A stretch of 59,233 nt of DNA from Centipeda flueggei ATCC 43531 (GTDB lineage Bacteria > Bacillota > Negativicutes > Selenomonadales > Selenomonadaceae), in the NCBI RefSeq assembly GCF_000160695.1, contig NZ_GG694010.1, positions 1 to 59,233 on the forward strand, in the 5' to 3' direction. The position numbers and the translations under genes were made by a program. Below, piece after piece: positions 52,867 to 59,233 of the stretch (its first letter is position 1; each line of letters begins with the position of its first letter). Below the pieces are notes generated by a model that saw only the letters and a program-made list of their open reading frames with translations, made no database searches and was not told the DNA's origin.

Positions 52867-54312
52867 TCAGCGGCAAAATTTCTCGAGTGCCTCGGCGTGA
52901 TCGGTCACGAACTCGACCGTGCCGAGATACTCACCGGCCGCGTCGTACATTGCCTGATACTGCACGCGGATTGGCTGCTCGCGGATGCGGCGATAGACGA
53001 CCATCTGCGTGCGCTTCTTCGCCTTGAAGTCTGCAATCAGGTTGCGCACGACGGGAATGATCTCGGGCGGGTGGCAGTTGATCACGTCACGCCCAAGCGC
53101 GGACATGGGGCGTGTGAAGACCTGCCCCTCGTTGGTAAAGAAGCGGACGACGTCGTCCTTGTCGATGAAGGTGATATCGACGGGCAGGAGCTTGAAGATC
53201 GCCGTCAGCTGCTCCATTGTGAGCGTGCCCGTTGGAAATTGAAGCGCTCCCCCAGACGGCGCATCGGCAACGCGCGCCGCCTCCTGATCGAGCCATGCCT
53301 GTGCCTCCGGCCACGCGGGAAGGTCGACGCCGAAGGACGATCCCATCGTCACGAGATCGTGGTAGGCGCGGTACCACTCCATCTGCGTAAAATACCGCAG
53401 GCTGAGCGGGAACAGGATGCGCTCCTCCTTAAAGGTCATCTCGCGCACGCGCTGCACAAGATCACGAATGCGCGACTCATAGAGCGGCAGTGTCTCTGCA
53501 TCCGCCTTGAGTGCCTTGATGATCATGCTGAGCTCGCGCTTCATCTCATCGTCAATGCCCCACATCACCTGCGACGGTCCCGTGACACCGTAGTCATAGA
53601 GCACCGGCATCAGCAGCTCTTCCTTCTTGATGTAGTGCATCCGCAGATCGCCGAGGGAAAGCATGTGCGTCAGCATGACCTCCATGCGCTTTGCGCCGTC
53701 CAGCTCCGCCGTAATCGTATCGAGCAGCTGTTCAAGGGCATGATTCTCCGCGCGCAAAATCGTCAGCGGATGTCCCTCGGGCAGTGCGTCCATATCATTC
53801 GGGTCGACCGATGCTGCCTGCGCGTGAATCTCATCATGCGAAAGCGCACCTGCGGGCGGAGCAGACGCCGTCCCATGAAAGAGTGCAGAATGCACGTCAC
53901 AGAGACGCTGCACCTCACTGACTGGCATGCCCTCCTTGATGAGGGACTGCTCGGCATCCATGATCTCATGCGCCTCGACATGGCTGAACTCCTTGACAAA
54001 ATCCTTGCGGACGGAGTCCAGTTCCTCCCCATCCGACAGGCGCTCGATAAAGCCGCGCAGACGTCCCTGCCGCGACTGTGCATCGTCACTGAGCACGGTA
54101 TAGCCGTGCTCCTCGAAGGCGGCAATCACCTTCGCAAGATCAATTCCCTTCACCGCCGCACCGCGCGGGATCGTCATGATGCGCCCCATCACGTTGAGCG
54201 CGATGGGATTGGTGATCTCCTTGAATCCGACCTCCGCCATGATCTCCCGCACCTCTGGATACTCCTCCACCAGTTCGGCAACGCTCTTCTTCAGATCCAG
54301 TGTCTTTTCCAT
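52867..54312 (-). CDS. DUF1858/DUF438/hemerythrin-like/PAS multidomain protein
   Basis: A 481-residue cytoplasmic protein of four modules: DUF1858-like (5-65, VAELVEEYPEVREIMAEVGFKE), DUF438 (~75-145, GELDSV...HEIMDAEQSLI), a hemerythrin-like four-helix region (~180-320, with H and E residues spaced as in di-iron sites: HPLTILRAENHALEQLL, HYIKKEELLMPVL, KEERILFPL), and a C-terminal PAS domain (~365-475, DITFIDKDDVVRFFTNEGQVF). Such proteins are widespread in anaerobes. An oxygen, NO or redox sensor role is inferred from hemerythrin and PAS, with no output domain. AAGGGG precedes the ATG. Confidence 0.85.
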   Translation of the reverse strand: MEKTLDLKKSVAELVEEYPEVREIMAEVGFKEITNPIALNVMGRIMTIPRGAAVKGIDLAKVIAAFEEHGYTVLSDDAQSRQGRLRGFIERLSDGEELDSVRKDFVKEFSHVEAHEIMDAEQSLIKEGMPVSEVQRLCDVHSALFHGTASAPPAGALSHDEIHAQAASVDPNDMDALPEGHPLTILRAENHALEQLLDTITAELDGAKRMEVMLTHMLSLGDLRMHYIKKEELLMPVLYDYGVTGPSQVMWGIDDEMKRELSMIIKALKADAETLPLYESRIRDLVQRVREMTFKEERILFPLSLRYFTQMEWYRAYHDLVTMGSSFGVDLPAWPEAQAWLDQEAARVADAPSGGALQFPTGTLTMEQLTAIFKLLPVDITFIDKDDVVRFFTNEGQVFTRPMSALGRDVINCHPPEIIPVVRNLIADFKAKKRTQMVVYRRIREQPIRVQYQAMYDAAGEYLGTVEFVTDHAEALEKFCR

Positions 54313-54402
54313 AATGAAAGCCCCTTTATATCAATTATAATTTTCACCTTGATGTGACAATTATAACGCAGGACGGTGAAGAAATGCTGTAACCGTTGGT
54401 AC

Positions 54403-54438
54403 GAAAAAAGGACTGTCCTTCAAAAAAGAGCAGTCCTA
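54403..54438 (-). terminator. clpB terminator
   Basis: AGGACTG and CAGTCCT enclose an A/T-rich loop; on the minus strand the second arm is followed by TTTTTTCG. It lies 40 bases after the clpB stop, beyond the palindromic element. The 165-base gap to the DUF438 gene also holds two TATAAT-like boxes upstream of that gene. Confidence 0.8.
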
Positions 54439-54439
54439 A

Positions 54440-54469
54440 GGAAGCACTGATAAATTCGTCGGTACTTCC
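54440..54469. repeat. Palindromic intergenic element, copy 5
   Basis: GGAAGCACTGATAAATTCG followed by TCGGTACTTCC: arms GGAAG/CTTCC with the shared CACTGATAAATTC core. Lies right after the clpB stop, before its terminator. Confidence 0.7.
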
Positions 54470-54477
54470 CAAATCGC

Positions 54478-57051
54478 TTACAGCGTCTTAAATGTAAACT
54501 CCGTGCCGTCGAAGCCAAGCTCGACCGTGTCACCGCCGCGCACGTCGCCTGCGATGATCTTCTTCGAGAGCGCCGTCTCGATCTTATGCGTGAGGAGACG
54601 CCGCAGCGGACGCGCACCAAAGTCAGGATCAAAGCCCTCCTTCGCTAGTGCCTCCAGAGCATCATCCGTCCACGCGAGCGCGATGTCCACCTGACGCTCA
54701 AGGCGTTTGCTGAGCGACTTCAGCATGATCGCCGCAATGCGCTTGACATCCTCCTGTGTGAGCCCTTTAAAGACGATGGTGTCGTCGACGCGGTTCAGGA
54801 ACTCGGGGCGGAAATACTCCTTGAGCAGTGCCTTCACTGCCGCCGTTGCCTCCGCATAGTCCTTGCTGAGGATCTCATGCGAGCCGAGATTGCTCGTCAT
54901 GATGATGACGGTGTTCTTGAAGTTCACCACACGCCCCTTGCCGTCCGTCAGGCGTCCGTCGTCGAGGATCTGAAGAAGCACGTTGAACACGTCGCGATGC
55001 GCCTTTTCGATCTCATCGAGCAGAATGACGCTGTACGGACGACGGCGCACTGCCTCGGTGAGCTGACCGCCCTCGTCATAGCCGACGTATCCCGGAGGCG
55101 CACCGATGAGACGTGAAACACTGTGCTTTTCCATGTATTCGCTCATGTCGATGCGGATCATGCTCCGCTCATCGTCGAAGAGCGACTCCGCAAGGGTCTT
55201 GGCGAGCTCTGTCTTGCCGACACCCGTCGGACCAAGGAAGATAAACGAGCCGATCGGACGGTTCGGATCTTTGATGCCGGCACGTGCGCGCAGAATCGCC
55301 TCGCTGACGGCGGTCACCGCCTCATCCTGTCCGACAACGCGCTCATGAAGCACATCCTCCAGACGGAGTAGCTTCTCGCGCTCGCCCGTCATCATCTTCG
55401 TGACGGGGATACCCGTCCAGCGGCTGACAACGCGGGCAATATCCTCCTCGCCGACCTCCTCCTTGAGCATCTGTTCACCATCCGCCTTTGCAGCGAGTGC
55501 CGCTTCCTCGTCGGCGAGCTTCTTCTCAAGCTCCGGCATCTTGCCGTATTTCAGCTCCGACGCACGGGCGAGATTCTGGGCACGCTCTGCCGCCTCCATC
55601 TCGCCGCGCACCTCGTCCATCTCCTTTTTGATGGCACGTACGCGCAGGATCGCCTGCTTTTCACCTTCCCACTTCTCTTGGAGCTTCTGCTCCTCCGCGT
55701 GAAGTTCTTTCTTCTCGGTGACAAGTGCCGCAAGCTTTTCCTTCGAGTCCTCGTCTGTCTCTTTCTTCAGTGCTTCTTCCTCGATGTCGAGCTGGAGGAT
55801 TTTGCGCCGAATCTCATCGAGCGGTGCGGGCATGGACTCAATCTCCGTGCGCAGCTTTGCCGCTGCCTCATCGACGAGGTCAATCGCCTTATCGGGCAGG
55901 AATCGATCGGAAATATAGCGGTCAGAGAGCGTCGCCGCTGCAACGAGTGCTGCGTCGCGGATGCGCACGCCGTGATGCACCTCATAGCGATCCTTCAGGC
56001 CGCGCAGGATGGAGATAGTGTCCTCTACCGTCGGCTCGCCGACCATGACGGGCTGGAAACGTCGCTCAAGTGCCGTATCCTTCTCGATGTACTTGCGGTA
56101 CTCGTTCAGTGTCGTAGCGCCGATGCAGCGAAGTTCGCCGCGCGCGAGGAGCGGCTTTAGGAGGTTGCCCGCATCCATTGCCCCCTCGGCAGCCCCCGCA
56201 CCGACGACCGTGTGCACCTCGTCGATGAAGAGGAGGATCTGCCCCTCGGACTTTGCGATCTCGTTGAGGACGCCCTTGAGACGCTCCTCAAACTCGCCGC
56301 GGAATTTTGCCCCCGCAACCAGTGCGCCCATATCAAGAGAGTATAGTGTCTTGTTCTTCAGTGACTCGGGAACATCGCCCGCCACAATGCGGCGTGCCAG
56401 TCCTTCGACAATCGCCGTTTTGCCGACGCCCGGCTCACCGATGAGCACAGGGTTGTTCTTGGTACGGCGCGAGAGGATCTCAATTGTGCGGCGGATCTCT
56501 TCGTCGCGGCCGATCACGGGGTCAAGTTTGTTCGCACGAGCCGCCGCCGTGAGGTCGCGCCCATATTTCTCAAGCGACTGATAGCCCTCCTCTGGGTTAT
56601 CACTCGTCACGTTTTGCTTGCGGTTCTTCTGGATGGCATCCTGCACGCTGCTCTTCGTCAGACCGAACTCGCGTGCAATCGCCTGTACCTCCTCGCTGCC
56701 GTCCGTCACGATAGCGAGCAGCAGATGCTCCGTCGATACGTAATCGTCCTTCATGGACTTTGCGAGCTCCTCGGCACGTCCGAGCACGCGCACCATATCC
56801 ATCCCCATGCCGAGGCGGTTCGAGCCGTGTACGCTCGGGATGGAGGCGAGCTCCTTCTCCAGACGAGCCTTGAGCATCGGCAGATCCACGCTGCAGGCCT
56901 CAAAGATCGTTGCGAGCAGCCCCTCGGGCTCTTTGGCAAGTGCGAGCAGCACATGTGCCGACGTGATTTCCTGGTGATAGCGCATCGCCGCAATCTGCTG
57001 TGCCGATTGGAGCGCAGCCAGCGTCCGTGCAGTATATTTATCCTGTTCCAT
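54478..57051 (-). CDS. clpB: ATP-dependent disaggregase ClpB
   Basis: Hexameric AAA+ chaperone that frees proteins from aggregates with DnaK. The 857 residues have the Clp N domain (1-150), AAA1 (GEPGVGKT ~205), the long middle coiled-coil domain (~400-530) that separates ClpB from ClpA/C, AAA2 ([16 protein letters not shown] ~605) and the C-terminal small domain. There is no ClpP-binding IGL/F loop evident. GGAGGG precedes the ATG. Monocistronic, with its own promoter and terminator; no CIRCE element is present. Confidence 0.96.
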   Translation of the reverse strand: MEQDKYTARTLAALQSAQQIAAMRYHQEITSAHVLLALAKEPEGLLATIFEACSVDLPMLKARLEKELASIPSVHGSNRLGMGMDMVRVLGRAEELAKSMKDDYVSTEHLLLAIVTDGSEEVQAIAREFGLTKSSVQDAIQKNRKQNVTSDNPEEGYQSLEKYGRDLTAAARANKLDPVIGRDEEIRRTIEILSRRTKNNPVLIGEPGVGKTAIVEGLARRIVAGDVPESLKNKTLYSLDMGALVAGAKFRGEFEERLKGVLNEIAKSEGQILLFIDEVHTVVGAGAAEGAMDAGNLLKPLLARGELRCIGATTLNEYRKYIEKDTALERRFQPVMVGEPTVEDTISILRGLKDRYEVHHGVRIRDAALVAAATLSDRYISDRFLPDKAIDLVDEAAAKLRTEIESMPAPLDEIRRKILQLDIEEEALKKETDEDSKEKLAALVTEKKELHAEEQKLQEKWEGEKQAILRVRAIKKEMDEVRGEMEAAERAQNLARASELKYGKMPELEKKLADEEAALAAKADGEQMLKEEVGEEDIARVVSRWTGIPVTKMMTGEREKLLRLEDVLHERVVGQDEAVTAVSEAILRARAGIKDPNRPIGSFIFLGPTGVGKTELAKTLAESLFDDERSMIRIDMSEYMEKHSVSRLIGAPPGYVGYDEGGQLTEAVRRRPYSVILLDEIEKAHRDVFNVLLQILDDGRLTDGKGRVVNFKNTVIIMTSNLGSHEILSKDYAEATAAVKALLKEYFRPEFLNRVDDTIVFKGLTQEDVKRIAAIMLKSLSKRLERQVDIALAWTDDALEALAKEGFDPDFGARPLRRLLTHKIETALSKKIIAGDVRGGDTVELGFDGTEFTFKTL

Positions 57052-57085
57052 AGGTATCCCTCCACTGTTCCTATTTTATGTGTCT

Positions 57086-57114
57086 ATTATAACAGATAAA
57101 GTCAAAAAGTCAAA
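57086..57114 (-). promoter_or_regulatory. clpB promoter with TTTGAC direct repeat
   Basis: TTGACT (57108-57113) and perfect TATAAT (57086-57091) are 16 bases apart on the minus strand. The -35 lies in TTTGACTTTTTGAC (57101-57114), the same 14-mer as in the cupin promoter. Read the other way it is AGTCAAA repeated at eight-base steps, reminiscent of CtsR half-sites but with non-consensus spacing. Confidence 0.65.
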
Positions 57115-57142
57115 TATAATTTTTGTTTTTTTGACTTTTATG

Positions 57143-57170
57143 CAAAAAAATCTGCCGCATACGCGGCAGA
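57143..57170 (-). terminator. glutamine synthetase terminator
   Basis: A perfect eight-bp stem TCTGCCGC/GCGGCAGA with a four-base loop is followed by seven T on the minus strand, 13 bases after the stop. Confidence 0.9.
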
Positions 57171-57182
57171 ACCTTTTTCATA

Positions 57183-59075
57183 TCAGATCATATTCTTCTT
57201 ATAGCTGTCGTAGAGTCCCTTCAATTCCTCCATCTTCGCGTACATCTCGAGCTGCAGCGCCGATGCCGTTGCATCATCGCCGTCATTCAGTGCCTTGATC
57301 AGCAGGGTAAAGAGCGCCTTGTCGTCAATCGTATCCTTCGCGAGGTAGACGCGCAGGTCACGAATCTTATTCCACATATAGGCATCCTGATCCGTCACGA
57401 AATCGCTCTTGATCTCCGTCATACGGCGAACGATATCACGGTTTTCCGGAATAATACGGCTGATCAGCTCGATCTTCCAGCGCAGAAGGGCACCGGTACG
57501 GAACGAGTCGATGATGCGCGCCGTCAGCGTCCCGCTGGCTGTGAGCACTGCGAGTTTCTTCTCGTTGTGTTCAAAGCCGAGCATGTTCTCCCATACCGTC
57601 GCAGGCGGCTTACCAAAGCGCGCATCGCGCTCCTCCGCCGTATAGTACTCAAAGACATCCTCCTCGCTCCGATAGGCGCGGTCTGTCTCGAGGTAGACCC
57701 CCTTCTCGCCCGGCTGCTTAGAGAGCTCGTCGAGCAGTTCCTCTGCCGTACGTCTCTTCGTGTGCAAAACGCCGTCGAGGATGGCGAGATAGGAAGCGGC
57801 GAGGACAAAGTACGTATTCGAGTACGGATTCGTCGCACGCAGCTCAAAGCGCGTAGCCAGCGGATTCTTGATATCGCGGATGAGGCTCACGAGCACCGTG
57901 CGGTTGCGCGCGGGGATCGCAGGCGTCGCGCCAAAGGACGTAACGATGCAGACCGGCGCCTCAAAGCCCGGCTTTAGGCGGTTAAATGCGTCATTGGTCG
58001 CCGATACGAACGGATTGATGACCTCGTAGTTGCGCAGAAGCCCCATGAGCGCACCATAGCCGACGGCGCTCATATAGTGTGCATTCTGATCATCTGCCGC
58101 AAAGAGATTGTGGCGTTTTCCGTCCTTCGTGACCGCCGCAAGGCTCAGATGGGTATGCTCTCCATTTCCCGCCAGTCCGATGAGCGGCTTTGCCTTGAAG
58201 TTCACCTCAAGCCCATAGAGACGGAAGATCTCGCGAACAAAGGTACGGATGAAGAGCTCGTTGTCCGCCGCCTGTACCGCATCGTCATATTTCCAGTCGA
58301 TCTCGATCTGCTCGCAGACATGGGTCATGCGGCCGGTATCGTCGATCTGCGCCTTCACTCCGCCGACCTCTTTATGCCCCATCTCCATGTGGAACCCATA
58401 TTTTTCGAGCTGGATAAGGCACTCCTCAAGCGCCGAGCGCACGGCCCCGTGCGTCCGCTCCCAATACTGCTCGTTCATCACCTGCGACGCCGACATCTCC
58501 TCGATCGAGGCATTGTCGTCGAGCGGCGTCTTGACCCAGAACTCAAGCTCCGTCGCGGAGGTGAATACGATATCCTCGATGTCCGCACCGTTCAGGCTCG
58601 GTGCTGCGGAGATCTTCGGATTCTCATGGAAGAACTTCAGCAGTTCCTTCTTTACATAGACAAGCGTATCCGTGAGCACCGCACGGGGATCGACACGCTT
58701 TCCCTCATGCACGACAAAGGACGGGATACGCAGCGTGCCGATCGGCAGTCCCGTCTTCTCATCCGAGCTCTCGGGGTTATAGTCCACAAACCAATTGACA
58801 GAGGGGTCGACGGGGAGATCTACCTTGGCGTTGTCGATCGTTGCGATCTTCGGCAGAACAACCGAGGAGCCGTCCGTCTGCACGGCCGTACCATTGTAGA
58901 AAGCATCGATATCGTCGAGAAAAATTTGTACCGGAATCTTCTCATCCGTATCATTTCCCGCCATATCGATGCCGACGAGTGAGACAAAGCGCACCTCTGG
59001 ATGCGCTTTCAGCTGGGCGACAATTTCCTCACGCGGTGTATGGGCAGGAATTTTGTAGAGAAGCTCATTCATCAT
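57183..59075 (-). CDS. glnA: Glutamine synthetase family protein, long form
   Basis: Predicted to make glutamine from glutamate, ammonia and ATP. The 630 residues have a type-I-like beta-grasp (~28-105) and catalytic domain: ATELEFW (Glu176, Glu178), GHKEVGG (~233-239), GNGEHTH (303-309), PARNR (388-392) and RFELRATNP (409-417). About 180 C-terminal residues beyond the catalytic core, charged and helical, are not found in the ~440-residue type I enzyme. The classical adenylylation-site tyrosine segment is not apparent. Start at ATG 59075 behind AAAGGA. It could use ammonia from NrfA, but no linkage beyond co-occurrence is shown. A related gamma-glutamyl ligase is possible. Confidence 0.85.
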   Translation of the reverse strand: MMNELLYKIPAHTPREEIVAQLKAHPEVRFVSLVGIDMAGNDTDEKIPVQIFLDDIDAFYNGTAVQTDGSSVVLPKIATIDNAKVDLPVDPSVNWFVDYNPESSDEKTGLPIGTLRIPSFVVHEGKRVDPRAVLTDTLVYVKKELLKFFHENPKISAAPSLNGADIEDIVFTSATELEFWVKTPLDDNASIEEMSASQVMNEQYWERTHGAVRSALEECLIQLEKYGFHMEMGHKEVGGVKAQIDDTGRMTHVCEQIEIDWKYDDAVQAADNELFIRTFVREIFRLYGLEVNFKAKPLIGLAGNGEHTHLSLAAVTKDGKRHNLFAADDQNAHYMSAVGYGALMGLLRNYEVINPFVSATNDAFNRLKPGFEAPVCIVTSFGATPAIPARNRTVLVSLIRDIKNPLATRFELRATNPYSNTYFVLAASYLAILDGVLHTKRRTAEELLDELSKQPGEKGVYLETDRAYRSEEDVFEYYTAEERDARFGKPPATVWENMLGFEHNEKKLAVLTASGTLTARIIDSFRTGALLRWKIELISRIIPENRDIVRRMTEIKSDFVTDQDAYMWNKIRDLRVYLAKDTIDDKALFTLLIKALNDGDDATASALQLEMYAKMEELKGLYDSYKKNMI

Positions 59076-59142
59076 GCATACCATCCTTTTCCTAGAAGAT
59101 ACCGAACGGATTCTCCCGTCCACACGGTAAAACCACGCGCCC

Positions 59143-59172
59143 ATCTTACCATTTTTCAGCGTGGATTGTAAA
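59143..59172 (-). promoter_or_regulatory. glutamine synthetase promoter
   Basis: TTTACA (59167-59172) and TAAGAT (59143-59148) are 18 bases apart on the minus strand, giving a ~65-base leader. I do not see a glutamine riboswitch in that leader. Confidence 0.5.
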
Positions 59173-59201
59173 GCGATTGAGAGATGTATTCACATGCTTA
59201 A

Positions 59202-59228
59202 GGAAGCACCAATAAATTCGGCACTACC
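59202..59228. repeat. Palindromic intergenic element, copy 6
   Basis: GGAAGCACCAATAAATTCG followed by GCACTACC: 5' half nearly identical to copy 5. Lies upstream of the glutamine synthetase promoter and close to the window end, so its right side may be incomplete. Confidence 0.6.
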
Positions 59229-59233
59229 ATCTT

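Noticed and set aside
50968-54357. Very long plus-strand frames opposite ffh (511 codons) and the DUF438 gene (486 codons)
   Set aside because: High GC leaves few stop codons on the opposite strand. The minus-strand proteins carry full family motifs; the plus-strand translations are His/Arg/Leu-rich with no motif.
54313-54370. FNR box upstream of the DUF438 gene
   Set aside because: TTGTCACATCAA looks suggestive, but it lacks the TTGAT-N4-ATCAA symmetry and spacing.
57086-57140. Calling the clpB upstream repeats a CtsR operator or CIRCE element
   Set aside because: AGTCAAA units are present, but the spacing is one base instead of the CtsR consensus three. No inverted TTAGCACTC/GAGTGCTAA is present.
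57183-59075. Type III glutamine synthetase
   Set aside because: Length is near that class, but the motif spacing (GNGEHTH, PARNR, RFELRATNP) and beta-grasp are type-I-like and the extra residues are at the C-terminus.
59076-59148. Glutamine riboswitch (glnA motif) in the glutamine synthetase leader
   Set aside because: The ~65-base leader contains a small GGACGG/CCGTTC hairpin only; the conserved three-stem core is not visible.
20070-59228. CRISPR array
   Set aside because: The palindromic elements are single, dispersed over 39 kb, with no regular spacers and no cas genes.

Overview
The window reads as chromosomal core DNA of a Negativicutes (Selenomonas-like) bacterium. The basis is composition plus gene content. 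The DNA is GC-rich, with many GTG/TTG starts behind strong GGAGG-type sites. Firmicutes-style gene orders (ylxM-ffh-rpsP-khpA-ylqD-rimM, mini-RNase III next to cysS, a bifunctional Rel) sit beside genes typical of Gram-negative or periplasm-bearing cells (a ccm cytochrome c maturation set, nrfHA, separate secD and secF with yajC). This placement is an inference; no rRNA is present to confirm it. I see no insertion sequence, prophage or CRISPR array.

Layout: 0.2-2.3 kb, rightward thiN, a TtcA-like PP-loop enzyme and an AT-rich orphan. 2.4-10.9 kb, leftward tgt-yajC-(5-formyl-THF cyclo-ligase)-secD-secF, a weak terminator, then recJ-rel. 11.1-15.3 kb, rightward potassium uptake genes trkA-trkH-trkH. 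15.4-20.0 kb, leftward cysE-cysS-mrnC-thyX-rlmB-yacP. 20.2-25.7 kb, leftward and less well understood: a Trx-reductase-like flavoprotein, a Crp/Fnr regulator, a membrane coiled-coil protein, tRNA-Arg(CCG), an unusual 887-residue Hsp70-like ATPase and comFB. 25.8-32.9 kb, leftward housekeeping: a small CPAC protein, priA, ispE, a GntR/FCD regulator, glmU, prs. 33.1-33.5 kb, a rightward cupin. 33.5-39.7 kb, one leftward ccmABCEF-nrfHA operon that makes and matures a nitrite-ammonifying cytochrome complex. 40-46.5 kb, an aldo/keto reductase and the mannitol genes mtlR-mtlA-mtlD. 46.6-52.8 kb, two leftward operons: tsaE-tsaB-rimI-tsaD (tRNA t6A) and ylxM-ffh-rpsP-khpA-ylqD-rimM. 52.9-59.1 kb, a DUF438/hemerythrin-like/PAS protein, clpB and a long glutamine synthetase.

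Functional themes are translation and tRNA modification, protein export and folding, cofactor and envelope precursor synthesis, mannitol use, and anaerobic nitrite respiration. The less explained signals are a family of short palindromic intergenic elements (six copies), a second ~50-nt hairpin repeat (two copies), an identical 14-nt box in the clpB and cupin promoters, a CxxxY-type CcmE, two tandem TrkH proteins with dissimilar filter loops, and the Hsp70-like protein with a private N-terminal domain. No intergenic stretch exceeds about 265 bases; the larger ones are described under their promoters, terminators and repeats.
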